Source: a virus. From it: a stretch of 64,000 bases of DNA. A model generated the notes under the pieces. The model was not told where the DNA came from and did not search any database. It was given only the letters and a program-made list of their open reading frames with translations. The stretch covers positions 62,001-126,000 of IMG/VR virus record IMGVR_UViG_3300017917_005384. One strand, given 5' to 3'. Position numbers and translations under genes: made by a program. Shown piece after piece: positions 36,583 through 45,443 of the stretch; positions within the stretch are counted from its first letter, which is position 1; every line of letters begins with the position of its first letter.

Positions 36583-37005
36583 ATGGCTGAACTACTAAAT
36601 GACTTTTTAGACTTGAACAAACTATTTGCTACATTTACATCTCCTACTATGTTAGAAGAAACAGTAGTAGCCATTAATCGTAAATATTCAATATTATTCA
36701 ATAAGATATTTATATTAGAATCACCACAAAGTGATGAACTAATATGCACCTATAATATTGACACAGGTAATATGGTTGCATCTCCTATGGCTAATACTAT
36801 ATTATTACATCGTAAAAAAGACAGTAACACATTGTATACTATTAATGCATTAAACACATTAATTAAATCATTAAATAATGGTGTGTTAAATAAAAATTAT
36901 ATAGTAAACTGGAATGATTATAAAAATTGTATATTATTAACCAGTGGTCCTGAGTTGCGCCGTTTGGATACAGCAATACATAAAATTATAGACTTTTCAA
37001 GATAA
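36583..37005 (+). CDS. Conserved hypothetical upstream of SSB gene
   Basis: A 140-aa protein of unknown function (TILLHRKKDSNTLYTINALNTLIK; NWNDYKNCILLTSGPELRRL). In T4 the genes before gene 32 are 33 and 59 (late co-activator and helicase loader); this protein is in that position but shows no clear match to either. The ATG overlaps an ATATTTAT string (36577-36584), so if that is a promoter it serves something else. Confidence 0.5.
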   Translation: MAELLNDFLDLNKLFATFTSPTMLEETVVAINRKYSILFNKIFILESPQSDELICTYNIDTGNMVASPMANTILLHRKKDSNTLYTINALNTLIKSLNNGVLNKNYIVNWNDYKNCILLTSGPELRRLDTAIHKIIDFSR

Positions 37006-37035
37006 CTTAAAATAAGTTTTGCTTCTCAAGAAAAG

Positions 37036-37079
37036 AATCATAGATTCACAATTATTATTATAATCATAGATTAACAATT
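37036..37079 (+). repeat. Direct repeats in leader of SSB gene
   Basis: Two 18-bp copies (37036-37053 and 37062-37079, one mismatch, 26-bp period) in the 89-bp gap before the gp32-like gene. Candidate site for autogenous control or a transcription factor. Confidence 0.7.
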
Positions 37080-37094
37080 TAAAACTCAATTATT

Positions 37095-37910
37095 ATGGAT
37101 CTTTCATTGATCAAACAGAAACTGGCTATGAGCCAAAACAAAGGTGTTAAACGCGAAAAAGTAGATTACTCTAAAATTTTCTGGAAACCTAAACCTGGAA
37201 AATACCAAATTCGCATTCTTCCTTCAAAATTCGACAAAGCAAACCCATTCCGTGAAGTTTATTTCCATTACGGTTTCTCTAAGGGCCCAATTCTTGCTCT
37301 TACTAACTGGAATGAAAAAGACCCAATTGTAGAGTTTGCAAAAAATCTTCGTAAATCTTCAGATAAAGAAGATTGGCAGTTAGCTAAAAAAATTGAACCT
37401 AAACTTCGCTATTTTGTTCCTGTATTAGTACGTGGTGAAGAATCACAAGGTGCTCGTTTATGGGAATTTGGTAAGCTAATTTATGAACAATTGTTAGGTA
37501 TTGCTGCTGATGAAGATTATGGTGACTTTACAGACATTACTGATGGTCGTGATTTTACAATCGATGCTGTTGAAGATACAGTAGCAGGTAGAAAAGGAAT
37601 CAAATGTAATATTCGTATTAAACCAAAAACATCCCCTGTTTCCGAAGATGCTAGTTTAGTAACTAAAGCTCTAGAAGAACAACCCGACATTCTTACTATT
37701 AATAAACATTATTCATTTGATGAATTAAAAGATTTATTAGATAAGTGGTTAAATCCTGAAGATGATACTGAAGAACCAATTGCATCTAAAGATGAAGATG
37801 AAGAAGATGATTTCTTAGCTGACATCAATAAACCAGTAAAACAAACTTATAAACTTGATACATCTGCAGCTAAAACATCTGATGCTGATAAGTTTGATGA
37901 TTTATTCTAA
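37095..37910 (+). CDS. 32: Single-stranded DNA-binding protein, T4 gp32-like
   Basis: Coats ssDNA in replication and recombination. Residues 1-20 give a basic LAST-like region (KLAMSQNKGVKREK). The core has IFWKPKPGKYQIRILPSKFD and FREVYFHYGFSKGP, the usual OB-fold strands, then KLRYFVPVLVRGEE. The C-terminal 50 residues are very acidic (DEDEEDDFLAD) and end KFDDLF, the tail that recruits partners. Unlike T4 gp32 it has no zinc-binding Cys/His cluster, with a single Cys (IKCNI). Length 271 aa is near T4 (301). A repeat-bearing leader precedes it. Confidence 0.9.
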   Translation: MDLSLIKQKLAMSQNKGVKREKVDYSKIFWKPKPGKYQIRILPSKFDKANPFREVYFHYGFSKGPILALTNWNEKDPIVEFAKNLRKSSDKEDWQLAKKIEPKLRYFVPVLVRGEESQGARLWEFGKLIYEQLLGIAADEDYGDFTDITDGRDFTIDAVEDTVAGRKGIKCNIRIKPKTSPVSEDASLVTKALEEQPDILTINKHYSFDELKDLLDKWLNPEDDTEEPIASKDEDEEDDFLADINKPVKQTYKLDTSAAKTSDADKFDDLF

Positions 37911-37926
37911 TAAATAAAATTAGTTT

Positions 37927-39030
37927 ATGGCGAAAAAAAATTCACTTAGTGAGGTAGTAAGTTCCTCATTAAAAGGGGGATTTGATTTAGATAAGTTTAA
38001 AAAATCTAAATTTCTAGATCAATCTTCTAAATTTAAAAAACAACGTTGGTTACCATTTTCACCAGCAATGCGCGATGCTCTTTCTATTCCTGGTGTTCCT
38101 CTAGGACATGTATTTGTAGCTCGTGGTGGTTCTGATACAGGTAAAACTACATTATTGATTGAAACAGCAGTAGAAGCCCAGAAAATGGGCATTCTACCTG
38201 TATTCATTATCACTGAAATGAAATGGGACTTTGCTCATGCTCAGAAAATGGGTTTTCAATGCGATGCAGTTCCAGATGAAAATACAGGAGAAGTAGTAAA
38301 TTATACTGGTTTCTTCATTTATGCTGATAGAAGCAGTCTAAATACAATTGAAGATGTATCTGCGTTCATTGCTGATTTATTAAGCGAACAGAAAGCTGGT
38401 AAACTTCCTTTTGACTTATTGTTCCTTTGGGATTCTATTGGTTCTATACCATGTGAAATGAGTGTAAAACAAGGAAATAATAACCCAATGTGGAATGCTG
38501 GAGCAATGGCAACCCAATTTGGTAACTTTATCAATCAACAATTTCCTCTATCACGTAAAGAAACATCACCTTACACTAATACATTGTTTGTAATTAACAA
38601 AACCGGTGTACAACCAGCATTAACTCCTATGAGTCAACCTCGTATGACTAATAAAGGTGGTAATACTATGTATTGGGATGCTACAATAGTAGCTACATTT
38701 GGTAATGTAACTAATAGTGGTACTAGTAAAATTAGTGTACAACATAAGGGTAAAAAGGTTGAATTTGCTAAACGCACTAAGATTGCCATTGATAAAATAC
38801 ATGCCGATTATGGTATTGCTACTACATCAACAGTAATTGTTACACCTCATGGTTTCATTCCAGATACACCTGAAGCTATTAAAGAGTACAAGAAGAAATA
38901 TGCTCATGAATGGTTTAATGAACAAGTAGATGTAGCTGACTTAGTACAAATTGAAGACAATTCAGAATGGGAAGAAAGTAGTAAAATATCACCAATAGTA
39001 GAAATCGATAATGAAGGAAATGAAGAATAA
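37927..39030 (+). CDS. uvsX: RecA-like recombinase, UvsX
   Basis: Forms filaments on ssDNA and catalyses strand invasion for recombination-dependent replication. Walker A GGSDTGKTT is at 67-75, Walker B lies in LLFLWDSIGSIP, and GGNTMYWDATIVATFG resembles the L2 region. Length 367 aa (T4 UvsX 391). It is 16 nt after gp32, matching their joint role, and its end overlaps the start of the flap nuclease gene. Confidence 0.93.
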   Translation: MAKKNSLSEVVSSSLKGGFDLDKFKKSKFLDQSSKFKKQRWLPFSPAMRDALSIPGVPLGHVFVARGGSDTGKTTLLIETAVEAQKMGILPVFIITEMKWDFAHAQKMGFQCDAVPDENTGEVVNYTGFFIYADRSSLNTIEDVSAFIADLLSEQKAGKLPFDLLFLWDSIGSIPCEMSVKQGNNNPMWNAGAMATQFGNFINQQFPLSRKETSPYTNTLFVINKTGVQPALTPMSQPRMTNKGGNTMYWDATIVATFGNVTNSGTSKISVQHKGKKVEFAKRTKIAIDKIHADYGIATTSTVIVTPHGFIPDTPEAIKEYKKKYAHEWFNEQVDVADLVQIEDNSEWEESSKISPIVEIDNEGNEE

Positions 39031-40045
39031 ATACGCCTATCTATTATCTAAAGTCAACAATGATCAGCGTGGAGTCTTAGACTCCATTCTGATCATTGAC
39101 GGCTTAAATACATTTTTAAGGAGTTTCACAATGATTAATCATATTAATCCTGATGGAGCTCATATAGGTGGACTTACTGGTTTCCTTAAATCAGTTGGAT
39201 ATGCTATTAAAATGATAGAACCAACTAAAGTAGTTATTGTATTTGATGGAGCAGGAGGATCAAACGCTAAGCGAAATTTATATCCTGAATATAAAGCAAA
39301 TAGAAATAAAAGTCGTATGACTAACTATTCTATATTCAGCTCTAAAGATGAAGAAAACGAATCCATCAACAACCAAATGGCAAGGCTAATTCAATATCTT
39401 CAATGTATGCCCGTATCAATGATATGCGTAGATGGAATTGAAGCTGATGATGTTATAGGTTATCTAACAAATAAGTTAGAAAATTTTAAGACTACTAAGA
39501 AAGTCACTATAATGTCTGCAGACAAGGATTTCCTTCAGTTAGTATCTGATAAAGTTCAAGTATATTCTCCTGTCAAAAAGAAAATATACACACCAAATGA
39601 TGTACTAAATGAATTCGGAGTAAGCAGCAATAATTTTATTATATATAAAACATTAATGGGGGACAGTTCAGATAATTTGCCTGGAGTAAACGGTTTAGGG
39701 CCTAAAAAACTACTCAAATTATTCCCAACATTATCAACAAACACTCCTATAAGCTTATCCGATATAATTGCAAAATCAGAAAATAAAAAATCAGAACATG
39801 ATTTATATGCTCGCATAATTGAAAGAAAACAGCAATTAATAATTAATGATAAATTAATGAATTTAAAAAATATGCCTCTATCTGATGAGAATATGGAACA
39901 AATTCAAAATGGTTTTAAAAATAGTTATGAGTTGAATTCATATGTGTTTATGCAAATGTATATCAATGACCATTTAGGTGAATCCATACCTAACACACCA
40001 ACATGGATAAATCAAGTTTTTGGACCTTTAAGTACTTTTAAGTAA
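39011..40045 (+). CDS. rnh: RNase H / 5'-3' flap exonuclease, T4 Rnh-like
   Basis: Removes RNA primers and flaps on the lagging strand. Motifs: SILIIDGLNTFLRS near residue 26, VVIVFDGAGGSNAKRNLYPEYKANR, VDGIEADDVIGYL, IMSADKDFLQL, and the helix-hairpin-helix region MGDSSDNLPGVNGLGPKK. All the acidic metal ligands of the FEN family appear present. Two starts overlap the UvsX end (39011 and 39020); both have weak upstream sites, and the first is shown. 344 aa versus 305 in T4. Confidence 0.9.
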   Translation: MKEMKNKYAYLLSKVNNDQRGVLDSILIIDGLNTFLRSFTMINHINPDGAHIGGLTGFLKSVGYAIKMIEPTKVVIVFDGAGGSNAKRNLYPEYKANRNKSRMTNYSIFSSKDEENESINNQMARLIQYLQCMPVSMICVDGIEADDVIGYLTNKLENFKTTKKVTIMSADKDFLQLVSDKVQVYSPVKKKIYTPNDVLNEFGVSSNNFIIYKTLMGDSSDNLPGVNGLGPKKLLKLFPTLSTNTPISLSDIIAKSENKKSEHDLYARIIERKQQLIINDKLMNLKNMPLSDENMEQIQNGFKNSYELNSYVFMQMYINDHLGESIPNTPTWINQVFGPLSTFK

Positions 40046-40055
40046 ATTTATAAAA

Positions 40056-40062
40056 AAGGAGG
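40056..40062 (+). promoter_or_regulatory. Strong Shine-Dalgarno AAGGAGG before helicase gene
   Basis: A near-perfect site 5 nt before a TTG start. It fixes the start of the helicase, which has no nearby in-frame ATG, and is rare in this genome. Confidence 0.85.
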
Positions 40063-40067
40063 ATAAA

Positions 40068-41456
40068 TTGACTACTCTCTCAAAACTAAACGCATACGGC
40101 AATGCGTTTCAGGTTAAGGTATTAGGAGCATTATTAACACAACGTGAATTTCTTCTTAATATAGTAGATTCATTAGATAGTGAATACTTTGAATCTAGTG
40201 CTCATAAATGGGTAGTAGACTATATCATAAAATATTTCACTCAGTATCATACCTACCCTACTATTGAAACATTATCTATTGAAATTAAAAAAATTGAAAA
40301 TGAAGTATTAAAAATATCTCTTACTGATGCTCTTCGTGAAGCATATAAGACTGCAGATGCAAGTGATCTAGAATGGGTTGAAAGAGAATTTAGTGATTTC
40401 TGTCGTAACCAACAGATGAAAAAAGCCATTATGACTTCAGTTGATCTACTTAATGTAGGTGATTATGATGGTATCCGTTCATTGATTAATGATGCAATGA
40501 AAGCAGGTGAAGATAAAAATGTTGGTTTAGATTATAACGTAGATATCGAAACAAGATACCGTGATGATGATCGTCGTACTATTCCATTTCCTTGGAAAAC
40601 ATTTAATGATCTTACACAAGGGGGATATGGTAAAGGTGATTTAGTATTATTGTTTGGAAATCCTGGCGGTGGTAAATCATGGGGAGTAATGGCTATGGGA
40701 GCATATGCTGCTGCTCTAGGATATAATGTAGTACATTACACATTAGAACTAGCAGAAGGATATGTAGGTAAACGATATGATGCTATTTTCTCAGGAATAG
40801 ATGTTGATAAATTAAAAGACCATCGTATTGAAGTAGAAGAAGCAGTTGCTAAAATAAAAGGTAAAATTGTAATTAAAGAATATCCTCCAAAACGAGCATC
40901 TTTAGATACAATCGAATCTCATTTACAACAATTACAACATCAAAATGAATTCAAACCAGATTTAATTATAATTGATTATTTAGATCTATTACGTACTAAA
41001 GGTAGAAAAGAACGTAAAGATGAAATTGATGATGTTTACACTGATGCTAAGGGATTAGCTAAAGAATTAGGTATTCCTATTGTTTCTCCTTCACAAGCTA
41101 ATAGAACAGGTGCTGATGAAGATATTTTACAAGCTAAAAATGCAGCTGGTTCATATGATAAAATTATGATTGGTGATATCATTATATCATTAGCTCGTGG
41201 ACGTAAAGATAAAGTAAATGGAACGGGCAATTGGCATTTTATTAAAAACAGATATGGAGCTGATGGGCTAACATTTGGTTCTAAAATCAACACAGCAAAC
41301 GGATATATAGACATATATGAACAACCATTAGATGATGAAGCATTTGAAACCTCTACAAAAGGTAAAAATAAAAAAATAAATGACTACTCAGAAATAGGAG
41401 TAGAAGATAAATATATTCTTAGAAACAAATTTGCAAAATTTGAAGAGGGATCGTAA
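40068..41456 (+). CDS. 41: Replicative DNA helicase, DnaB/gp41-like
   Basis: Hexameric 5'-3' helicase that unwinds DNA at the fork. The N-terminal helical domain is followed by the RecA-type domain with FPWKTFNDLTQGGYGKGDL, Walker A GNPGGGKS (197-204), Walker B LIIIDYLDLLR, SQANRTGADE (H3-like region) and ARGRKDKVNGTGNWHFIKNRYG. Length 462 aa (T4 gp41 475). Starts at TTG with a strong Shine-Dalgarno site, so translation is set differently from its SD-less neighbours. No primase is recognised in the window. Confidence 0.92.
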   Translation: MTTLSKLNAYGNAFQVKVLGALLTQREFLLNIVDSLDSEYFESSAHKWVVDYIIKYFTQYHTYPTIETLSIEIKKIENEVLKISLTDALREAYKTADASDLEWVEREFSDFCRNQQMKKAIMTSVDLLNVGDYDGIRSLINDAMKAGEDKNVGLDYNVDIETRYRDDDRRTIPFPWKTFNDLTQGGYGKGDLVLLFGNPGGGKSWGVMAMGAYAAALGYNVVHYTLELAEGYVGKRYDAIFSGIDVDKLKDHRIEVEEAVAKIKGKIVIKEYPPKRASLDTIESHLQQLQHQNEFKPDLIIIDYLDLLRTKGRKERKDEIDDVYTDAKGLAKELGIPIVSPSQANRTGADEDILQAKNAAGSYDKIMIGDIIISLARGRKDKVNGTGNWHFIKNRYGADGLTFGSKINTANGYIDIYEQPLDDEAFETSTKGKNKKINDYSEIGVEDKYILRNKFAKFEEGS

Positions 41457-41464
41457 ATTTCACC

Positions 41465-41472
41465 ATATTTAT
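41465..41472 (+). promoter_or_regulatory. Putative late promoter box ATATTTAT
   Basis: Ends 21 nt before the ATG at 41494. It overlaps TATAAATAC (41470-41478), the only exact T4-type late promoter string I saw in a gap. Confidence 0.45.
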
Positions 41473-41493
41473 AAATACAAAAATAAATAAATT

Positions 41494-42024
41494 ATGAAGT
41501 CTCTATCTATGTTGGCAGTGCCTATTTATCAAAAATTAGCACAAGGGTATCCTAACCTAGCTGAACGTAGAGAAGCTACTAAACAATATTTGTTAAAAGA
41601 AATAACACACTGGGGTATAAAGGAACTAGAGCAAAATAACAGTTATTTCTTTAAACCTATTGAATTTGAAAAAACAGAAAATAGTAAACCATTTCAAGTT
41701 AGGTTACTATTAGAAGATAATGGATTTCATAGTTTGAAATTTGGTGATTTGAATGCTCAAACAGATAAAGAAAGATTTGAATGGGATGAAAATGATCCTT
41801 TCAAATTAAATAAAGCCTTGTTCTTATATGATGTTATAAATAAAAAAATTATTCCATTATTACAGAAAAATAAAATAAAGGGAATACAATTTGAACCATA
41901 TGATGGAGATGGATTAGAAAGTGAAAGACTAAGCTATTTCAATAATATGTACAATAAATTAGGAAAAGATTTTACTTGGTATCAAAAAGAAAACACATTT
42001 TATATAACAAAAAAAAACAAATAA
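41494..42024 (+). CDS. Hypothetical protein (176 aa)
   Basis: Unknown function. Charged and mixed alpha/beta, with the C-terminal pattern GIQFEPYDGDGLESERLSYFNNMYNKLG reminiscent of the ends of small acetyltransferase-like or effector proteins, but no motif is decisive. It has its own promoter box although it is surrounded by replication genes, which suggests late expression. Confidence 0.5.
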   Translation: MKSLSMLAVPIYQKLAQGYPNLAERREATKQYLLKEITHWGIKELEQNNSYFFKPIEFEKTENSKPFQVRLLLEDNGFHSLKFGDLNAQTDKERFEWDENDPFKLNKALFLYDVINKKIIPLLQKNKIKGIQFEPYDGDGLESERLSYFNNMYNKLGKDFTWYQKENTFYITKKNK

Positions 42025-42027
42025 ATA

Positions 42028-42300
42028 ATGTTGACAATAAAACGTTACACAGCCGCGTGGTGCCAACCTTGTAAGCAATTAGCACCTATTTTTGAAGAGT
42101 TAAAGAATGAATTAAATAATGAAATTGATAAAATTACTTTTGAAGTTATAGATGTTGATATTAATAGAGAATCAGCATTAGAAAAAGGAATAACCTCTGT
42201 TCCTACTGTTATTTTGGAAAAAAACGGAACTCAAGTGTATCGTTTTAGTGGAGTATTACCTAAATCTACTATAGCCGGTATTATTAAGAATCATTTGTAA
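42028..42300 (+). CDS. Thioredoxin
   Basis: A 90-aa thioredoxin-fold protein with active site WCQPCKQ (W11, C12, C15) and cis-Pro in SVPTVILEKNG. Together with the following ribonucleotide reductase gene it would provide electrons for dNTP synthesis by reducing the reductase's C-terminal cysteines. Starts 3 nt after the upstream stop. The Gln-Pro in place of Gly-Pro is common in phage glutaredoxin/thioredoxin-type proteins. Confidence 0.88.
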   Translation: MLTIKRYTAAWCQPCKQLAPIFEELKNELNNEIDKITFEVIDVDINRESALEKGITSVPTVILEKNGTQVYRFSGVLPKSTIAGIIKNHL

Positions 42301-42389
42301 ATTAATTAAAATAAAACTTAAACGATTTGATTTTAAAGATCGAATGACATAACCATCTTTTTACAAATATAACTAAAAAATAAATAAAT

Positions 42390-44240
42390 ATGGATGTAAC
42401 ACAAGAGATTTTATCGGAAATTACTACTTATATGAAATATTCTAAGTATGTACCCGATTTGAAGAGAAGAGAAACATGGTATGAGTTAGTAACTCGAAAC
42501 AAAGAAATGCACCTAGAAAAATTCCCACAATTAAAAAATGAAATCGAGGAAGCTTATAAATTGGTATATGATAAAAAAGTTCTACCATCGATGCGTTCAT
42601 TACAATTCGCAGGTAAACCCATTGAACTTAATAATGCTCGTATATTTAATTGTTCTTTTTTGCCTATTGATGATTGGCGTTCATTCTCAGAAATAATGTT
42701 TTTATTACTTTCAGGATGTGGAGTAGGCTATTCAATACAAAACCATCATATTGAAAAACTTCCTGAAATTAAAATTCCTACAAAAACAAAACGTTATTTA
42801 GTAGGGGACAGTATTGAAGGATGGGCAGATGCTGTTAGGATGCTCTGTAAAGCTTATTTTCAAGGTACTCCTTTACCTCTATTTGATTTTAGAGATATTC
42901 GCCCTAAAGGTGCTCAATTAATTACAGTAGGTGGTAAAGCTCCTGGTCCTGAACCTCTTAAAGAATGTTTGTTTAACCTTCAAAAAATATTTGATCGTAA
43001 AAAAACAGGCGATAAATTAAGTTCACTAGAAGCACATGATATGGCTTGTTATATTGCTGATGCTGTATTAAGTGGTGGTATTCGTCGAGCTGCTCTAATT
43101 GCTTTATTTGATGTAGATGATGAAGAAATGCTAACATGTAAATTTGGCAATTGGTGGGAACAAAATCCTCAACGTGGGCGTGCTAACAACTCAGCAGTAG
43201 TATTGCGCCACAAAATTAATGAAGAAGAATTCTTCAAACTATGGAAAAAAATTGAACTAAGCAATTCAGGAGAACCAGGTATTTACTTTTCAAATGATAA
43301 AGACTGGGGAACTAACCCATGCTGTGAAATTGCTTTACGTCCATATCAGTTTTGTAATTTATGTGAAGTAAATGTTTCAAATATTGAATCACAAGAAGAT
43401 TTAAATGAAAGAGTACGTGTAGGTGCTTTTATTGGTACTTTACAAGCAGCATATACTGATTTTCATTATCTAAGAGATATTTGGAAAAAAACAACCGAAA
43501 AAGATGCTTTATTGGGTGTTGGTATGACCGGTATTGGTAGTGGTGTTATTTTAAAATATGATTTGAAAAAAGCAGCCGAATTAGCTAAAGAAGAAAATGC
43601 TCGTGTTGCTGAAATTATTGGTATTAATAAAGCAGCTCGCGTAACAACAGTTAAACCAAGTGGAACTAGCTCATTAGTGTTAGGTACTAGCTCTGGCATA
43701 CATAGTTGGCATAATGATTATTATATTCGTAGAATCAGAGTAGGTAAAAATGAAACCATTTATACTTACCTATCAATCCACCACCCAGAATTGGTTGAAG
43801 ATGATTTCTTTAAACCAACAATCCAAGCAGTAATTTCAGTACCACAAAAAGCACCTGAAAATTCTATTTTAAGAAACGAAGATGTAATTGATATGCTTGA
43901 ACGTGTTAGAAAGTTTAATGTAGAATGGGTTAAAAAAGGACACCGTAAAGGAGCCAATACTAATAACGTATCCGCTACAGTATCTATTAAAGAAAATGAA
44001 TGGGAAAAAGTAGGTAAGTGGATGTGGGAAAATAAAGAAACATTTAATGGACTATCAGTACTACCTTATTTTGGAGGTTCGTATACTCAAGCACCATTTG
44101 AAGATATTACTAAAGAACAATTTGAAGAAATGGTAAAACACCTCCATCAAGTTGACTTAAGTAAAGTAGTTGAATTTGATGATAATACAGCATTGATGGA
44201 TCAAGCCGCATGTGCTGGAGGTGCGTGTGAAATAGTGTAA
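42390..44240 (+). CDS. nrdJ: Class II (B12-dependent) ribonucleotide reductase
   Basis: Reduces ribonucleotides to deoxyribonucleotides with adenosylcobalamin. The 616-aa length and layout fit the monomeric RTPR type. Catalytic set by comparison with the Lactobacillus enzyme: C311 (NPCCEIA, thiyl radical) with E313, redox pair C88 (FNCSF) and C322, and C-terminal shuttle cysteines C608/C613 (CAGGACEIV). VKPSGTSSLVLGTSSGIH matches the phosphate-binding PSGT loop. It needs host cobalamin but no oxygen and no small subunit. The 89-bp leader is too short for, and shows no, B12 riboswitch. Thioredoxin is directly upstream. Confidence 0.92.
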   Translation: MDVTQEILSEITTYMKYSKYVPDLKRRETWYELVTRNKEMHLEKFPQLKNEIEEAYKLVYDKKVLPSMRSLQFAGKPIELNNARIFNCSFLPIDDWRSFSEIMFLLLSGCGVGYSIQNHHIEKLPEIKIPTKTKRYLVGDSIEGWADAVRMLCKAYFQGTPLPLFDFRDIRPKGAQLITVGGKAPGPEPLKECLFNLQKIFDRKKTGDKLSSLEAHDMACYIADAVLSGGIRRAALIALFDVDDEEMLTCKFGNWWEQNPQRGRANNSAVVLRHKINEEEFFKLWKKIELSNSGEPGIYFSNDKDWGTNPCCEIALRPYQFCNLCEVNVSNIESQEDLNERVRVGAFIGTLQAAYTDFHYLRDIWKKTTEKDALLGVGMTGIGSGVILKYDLKKAAELAKEENARVAEIIGINKAARVTTVKPSGTSSLVLGTSSGIHSWHNDYYIRRIRVGKNETIYTYLSIHHPELVEDDFFKPTIQAVISVPQKAPENSILRNEDVIDMLERVRKFNVEWVKKGHRKGANTNNVSATVSIKENEWEKVGKWMWENKETFNGLSVLPYFGGSYTQAPFEDITKEQFEEMVKHLHQVDLSKVVEFDDNTALMDQAACAGGACEIV

Positions 44241-44247
44241 TATTTAT
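44240..44247 (+). promoter_or_regulatory. Putative late promoter box ATATTTAT
   Basis: Begins on the last base of the reductase stop and ends 4 nt before the next ATG; the message would be leaderless. Confidence 0.5.
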
Positions 44248-44251
44248 TGAT

Positions 44252-44893
44252 ATGATAAAACTAATAGATATATTAAATGAAGCTATAAATAAAGATATTG
44301 TTTATATCTACAGAAGTCAAAAAAGTTTACCCGATATTGAAGCCAATGGTATAAAAATGTCAGATAAAAATAAACAAAATTCTGAAGATTATAATATTCC
44401 TGATTATGGGTATACTTATTATACCTCTACTAGTAAAAATTCTAACTGGATTGATAGAAATCCATATGGAAATGCTGATAATCCGTATACTGTAAGAGTA
44501 TCTATAGACTTAAATAAAATAAAAAACGATAAAAATTATAGTTTTAAAGATTTAAATGATGTAGAAGGATGGAACTACCCAGAGTATCAAGAAGTAAGAA
44601 TATATTCTAATACAAAAGATAGAATACCCCCAGAATATATTAGTTCTATTGATATTCTTAGAAGAAAATCGGGAGATGAATATGGATGGGATTTTATTGG
44701 TAAACTTGACCTAGAACCAGAAGTAAAAGCATACATTGATAATACTTTTAAAGAAAACCCAGACTTAGATGAAGATTCGTTCCCATACGATGAAATGTAT
44801 GATTATTTTACAGAATTTTGGAATCATGAAGATGAGTCTTATGATGATGTTTCTCGAGAAGTTATAGATTATATAAGATCTAAAGTTAGTTAA
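44252..44893 (+). CDS. Putative packaged effector with capsid-targeting-like leader
   Basis: A 213-aa protein starting MIKLIDILNE-AIN, with L-N-E ending at residue 10 as in T4 internal proteins. The body has the order of elements seen in ADP-ribosyltransferase-like proteins: an early Arg strand (VYIYRSQ, R21), YTSTS (57-61) and a later EVRIYSN...RIPPEYIS strand with E114. The third motif is not a clean E-x-E, so enzymatic identity is uncertain. T4 packages the ADP-ribosyltransferase Alt in its head, which makes the combination suggestive. Its own promoter box separates it from the early genes around it, and it overlaps the next gene (TAATG). Confidence 0.5.
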   Translation: MIKLIDILNEAINKDIVYIYRSQKSLPDIEANGIKMSDKNKQNSEDYNIPDYGYTYYTSTSKNSNWIDRNPYGNADNPYTVRVSIDLNKIKNDKNYSFKDLNDVEGWNYPEYQEVRIYSNTKDRIPPEYISSIDILRRKSGDEYGWDFIGKLDLEPEVKAYIDNTFKENPDLDEDSFPYDEMYDYFTEFWNHEDESYDDVSREVIDYIRSKVS

Positions 44894-45249
44894 TGAGTAA
44901 ATTAATAGAAAATATTCATTATGTAATTGAAAAGAATAGGGCGGTATTTACTGCCCTATATCTTATTCAACAAGGAAAATGTTGTGGTAACGGTTGTAGA
45001 AATTGTCCTTATGATCCTAAACACCAAAAAGAAAATGTGGTGTTGGCAAAAAAAATTCTTAATTTTGAAATTATGAGATTAGAAGAAATACAAAAACAAC
45101 TTGAACAGATTCAATCAGTAAATTTTGAATCTACTCCTCCAGAACAATTAGAAAAAATAATTGAACAATTAGTATCAATGGTTGATACTGGAGAAGAATT
45201 ATTAAATAATGAAATACAAAAAATCAATACAGATGAACCAGACAATTGA
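44893..45249 (+). CDS. Small Cys-cluster protein, DUF5522-like N-terminus
   Basis: A 118-aa protein. Residues about 29-41 (KCCGNGCRNCPYD) match a short cysteine cluster I know from Bacteroidota DUF5522 proteins, probably metal-binding. The second half is a helical, Glu/Gln-rich extension (EIMRLEEIQKQLEQIQ) likely forming a coiled coil. Function unknown. Supports a Bacteroidota host. Overlaps its neighbours at both ends. Confidence 0.6.
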   Translation: MSKLIENIHYVIEKNRAVFTALYLIQQGKCCGNGCRNCPYDPKHQKENVVLAKKILNFEIMRLEEIQKQLEQIQSVNFESTPPEQLEKIIEQLVSMVDTGEELLNNEIQKINTDEPDN

Positions 45250-45442
45250 AGATGTTTTAATGGTAGTAGGATTATTAATACTAGCATGTTTATTATTTGG
45301 AGGCCCACTAATGTTATTATGGAATTGGCTTATGCCTGAAATATTTGGTTTGCCTTATATTACATTTTGGCAAGCATTTGGATTACAACTTATGTCTGTT
45401 TTACTATTTAAATCATCTAATGCTAAATTAAAAAAAGATTAA
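45233..45442 (+). CDS. Small membrane protein, host-like
   Basis: A 69-aa protein if started at the ATG 45233 (MNQTIEDVLMVVGLL); an upstream in-frame ATG at 45209 is deeper in the previous gene and less likely. Two hydrophobic spans (VGLLILACLLFGGPLMLLW and FWQAFGLQLMSVLLF) flank WNWLMPEIFGLPYI, a pattern of small inner-membrane proteins common in Bacteroidota genomes. Possibly acquired from a host; function unknown. Confidence 0.6.
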   Translation: MNQTIEDVLMVVGLLILACLLFGGPLMLLWNWLMPEIFGLPYITFWQAFGLQLMSVLLFKSSNAKLKKD

Positions 45443-45443
45443 A

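Noticed and set aside
36577-36584. ATATTTAT string at the start of the 140-aa gene
   Set aside because: It overlaps the ATG itself, so it cannot be that gene's promoter in the same way as the others; probably chance in an AT-rich gap.
41470-41478. Exact T4-type late promoter TATAAATAC
   Set aside because: Only one copy seen in a gap and it overlaps an ATATTTAT box; not evidence for T4-type promoters here.
42301-42389. Possible cobalamin riboswitch before the class II reductase
   Set aside because: The leader is 89 bp of A/T-rich sequence with no B12-box or multi-stem structure visible.
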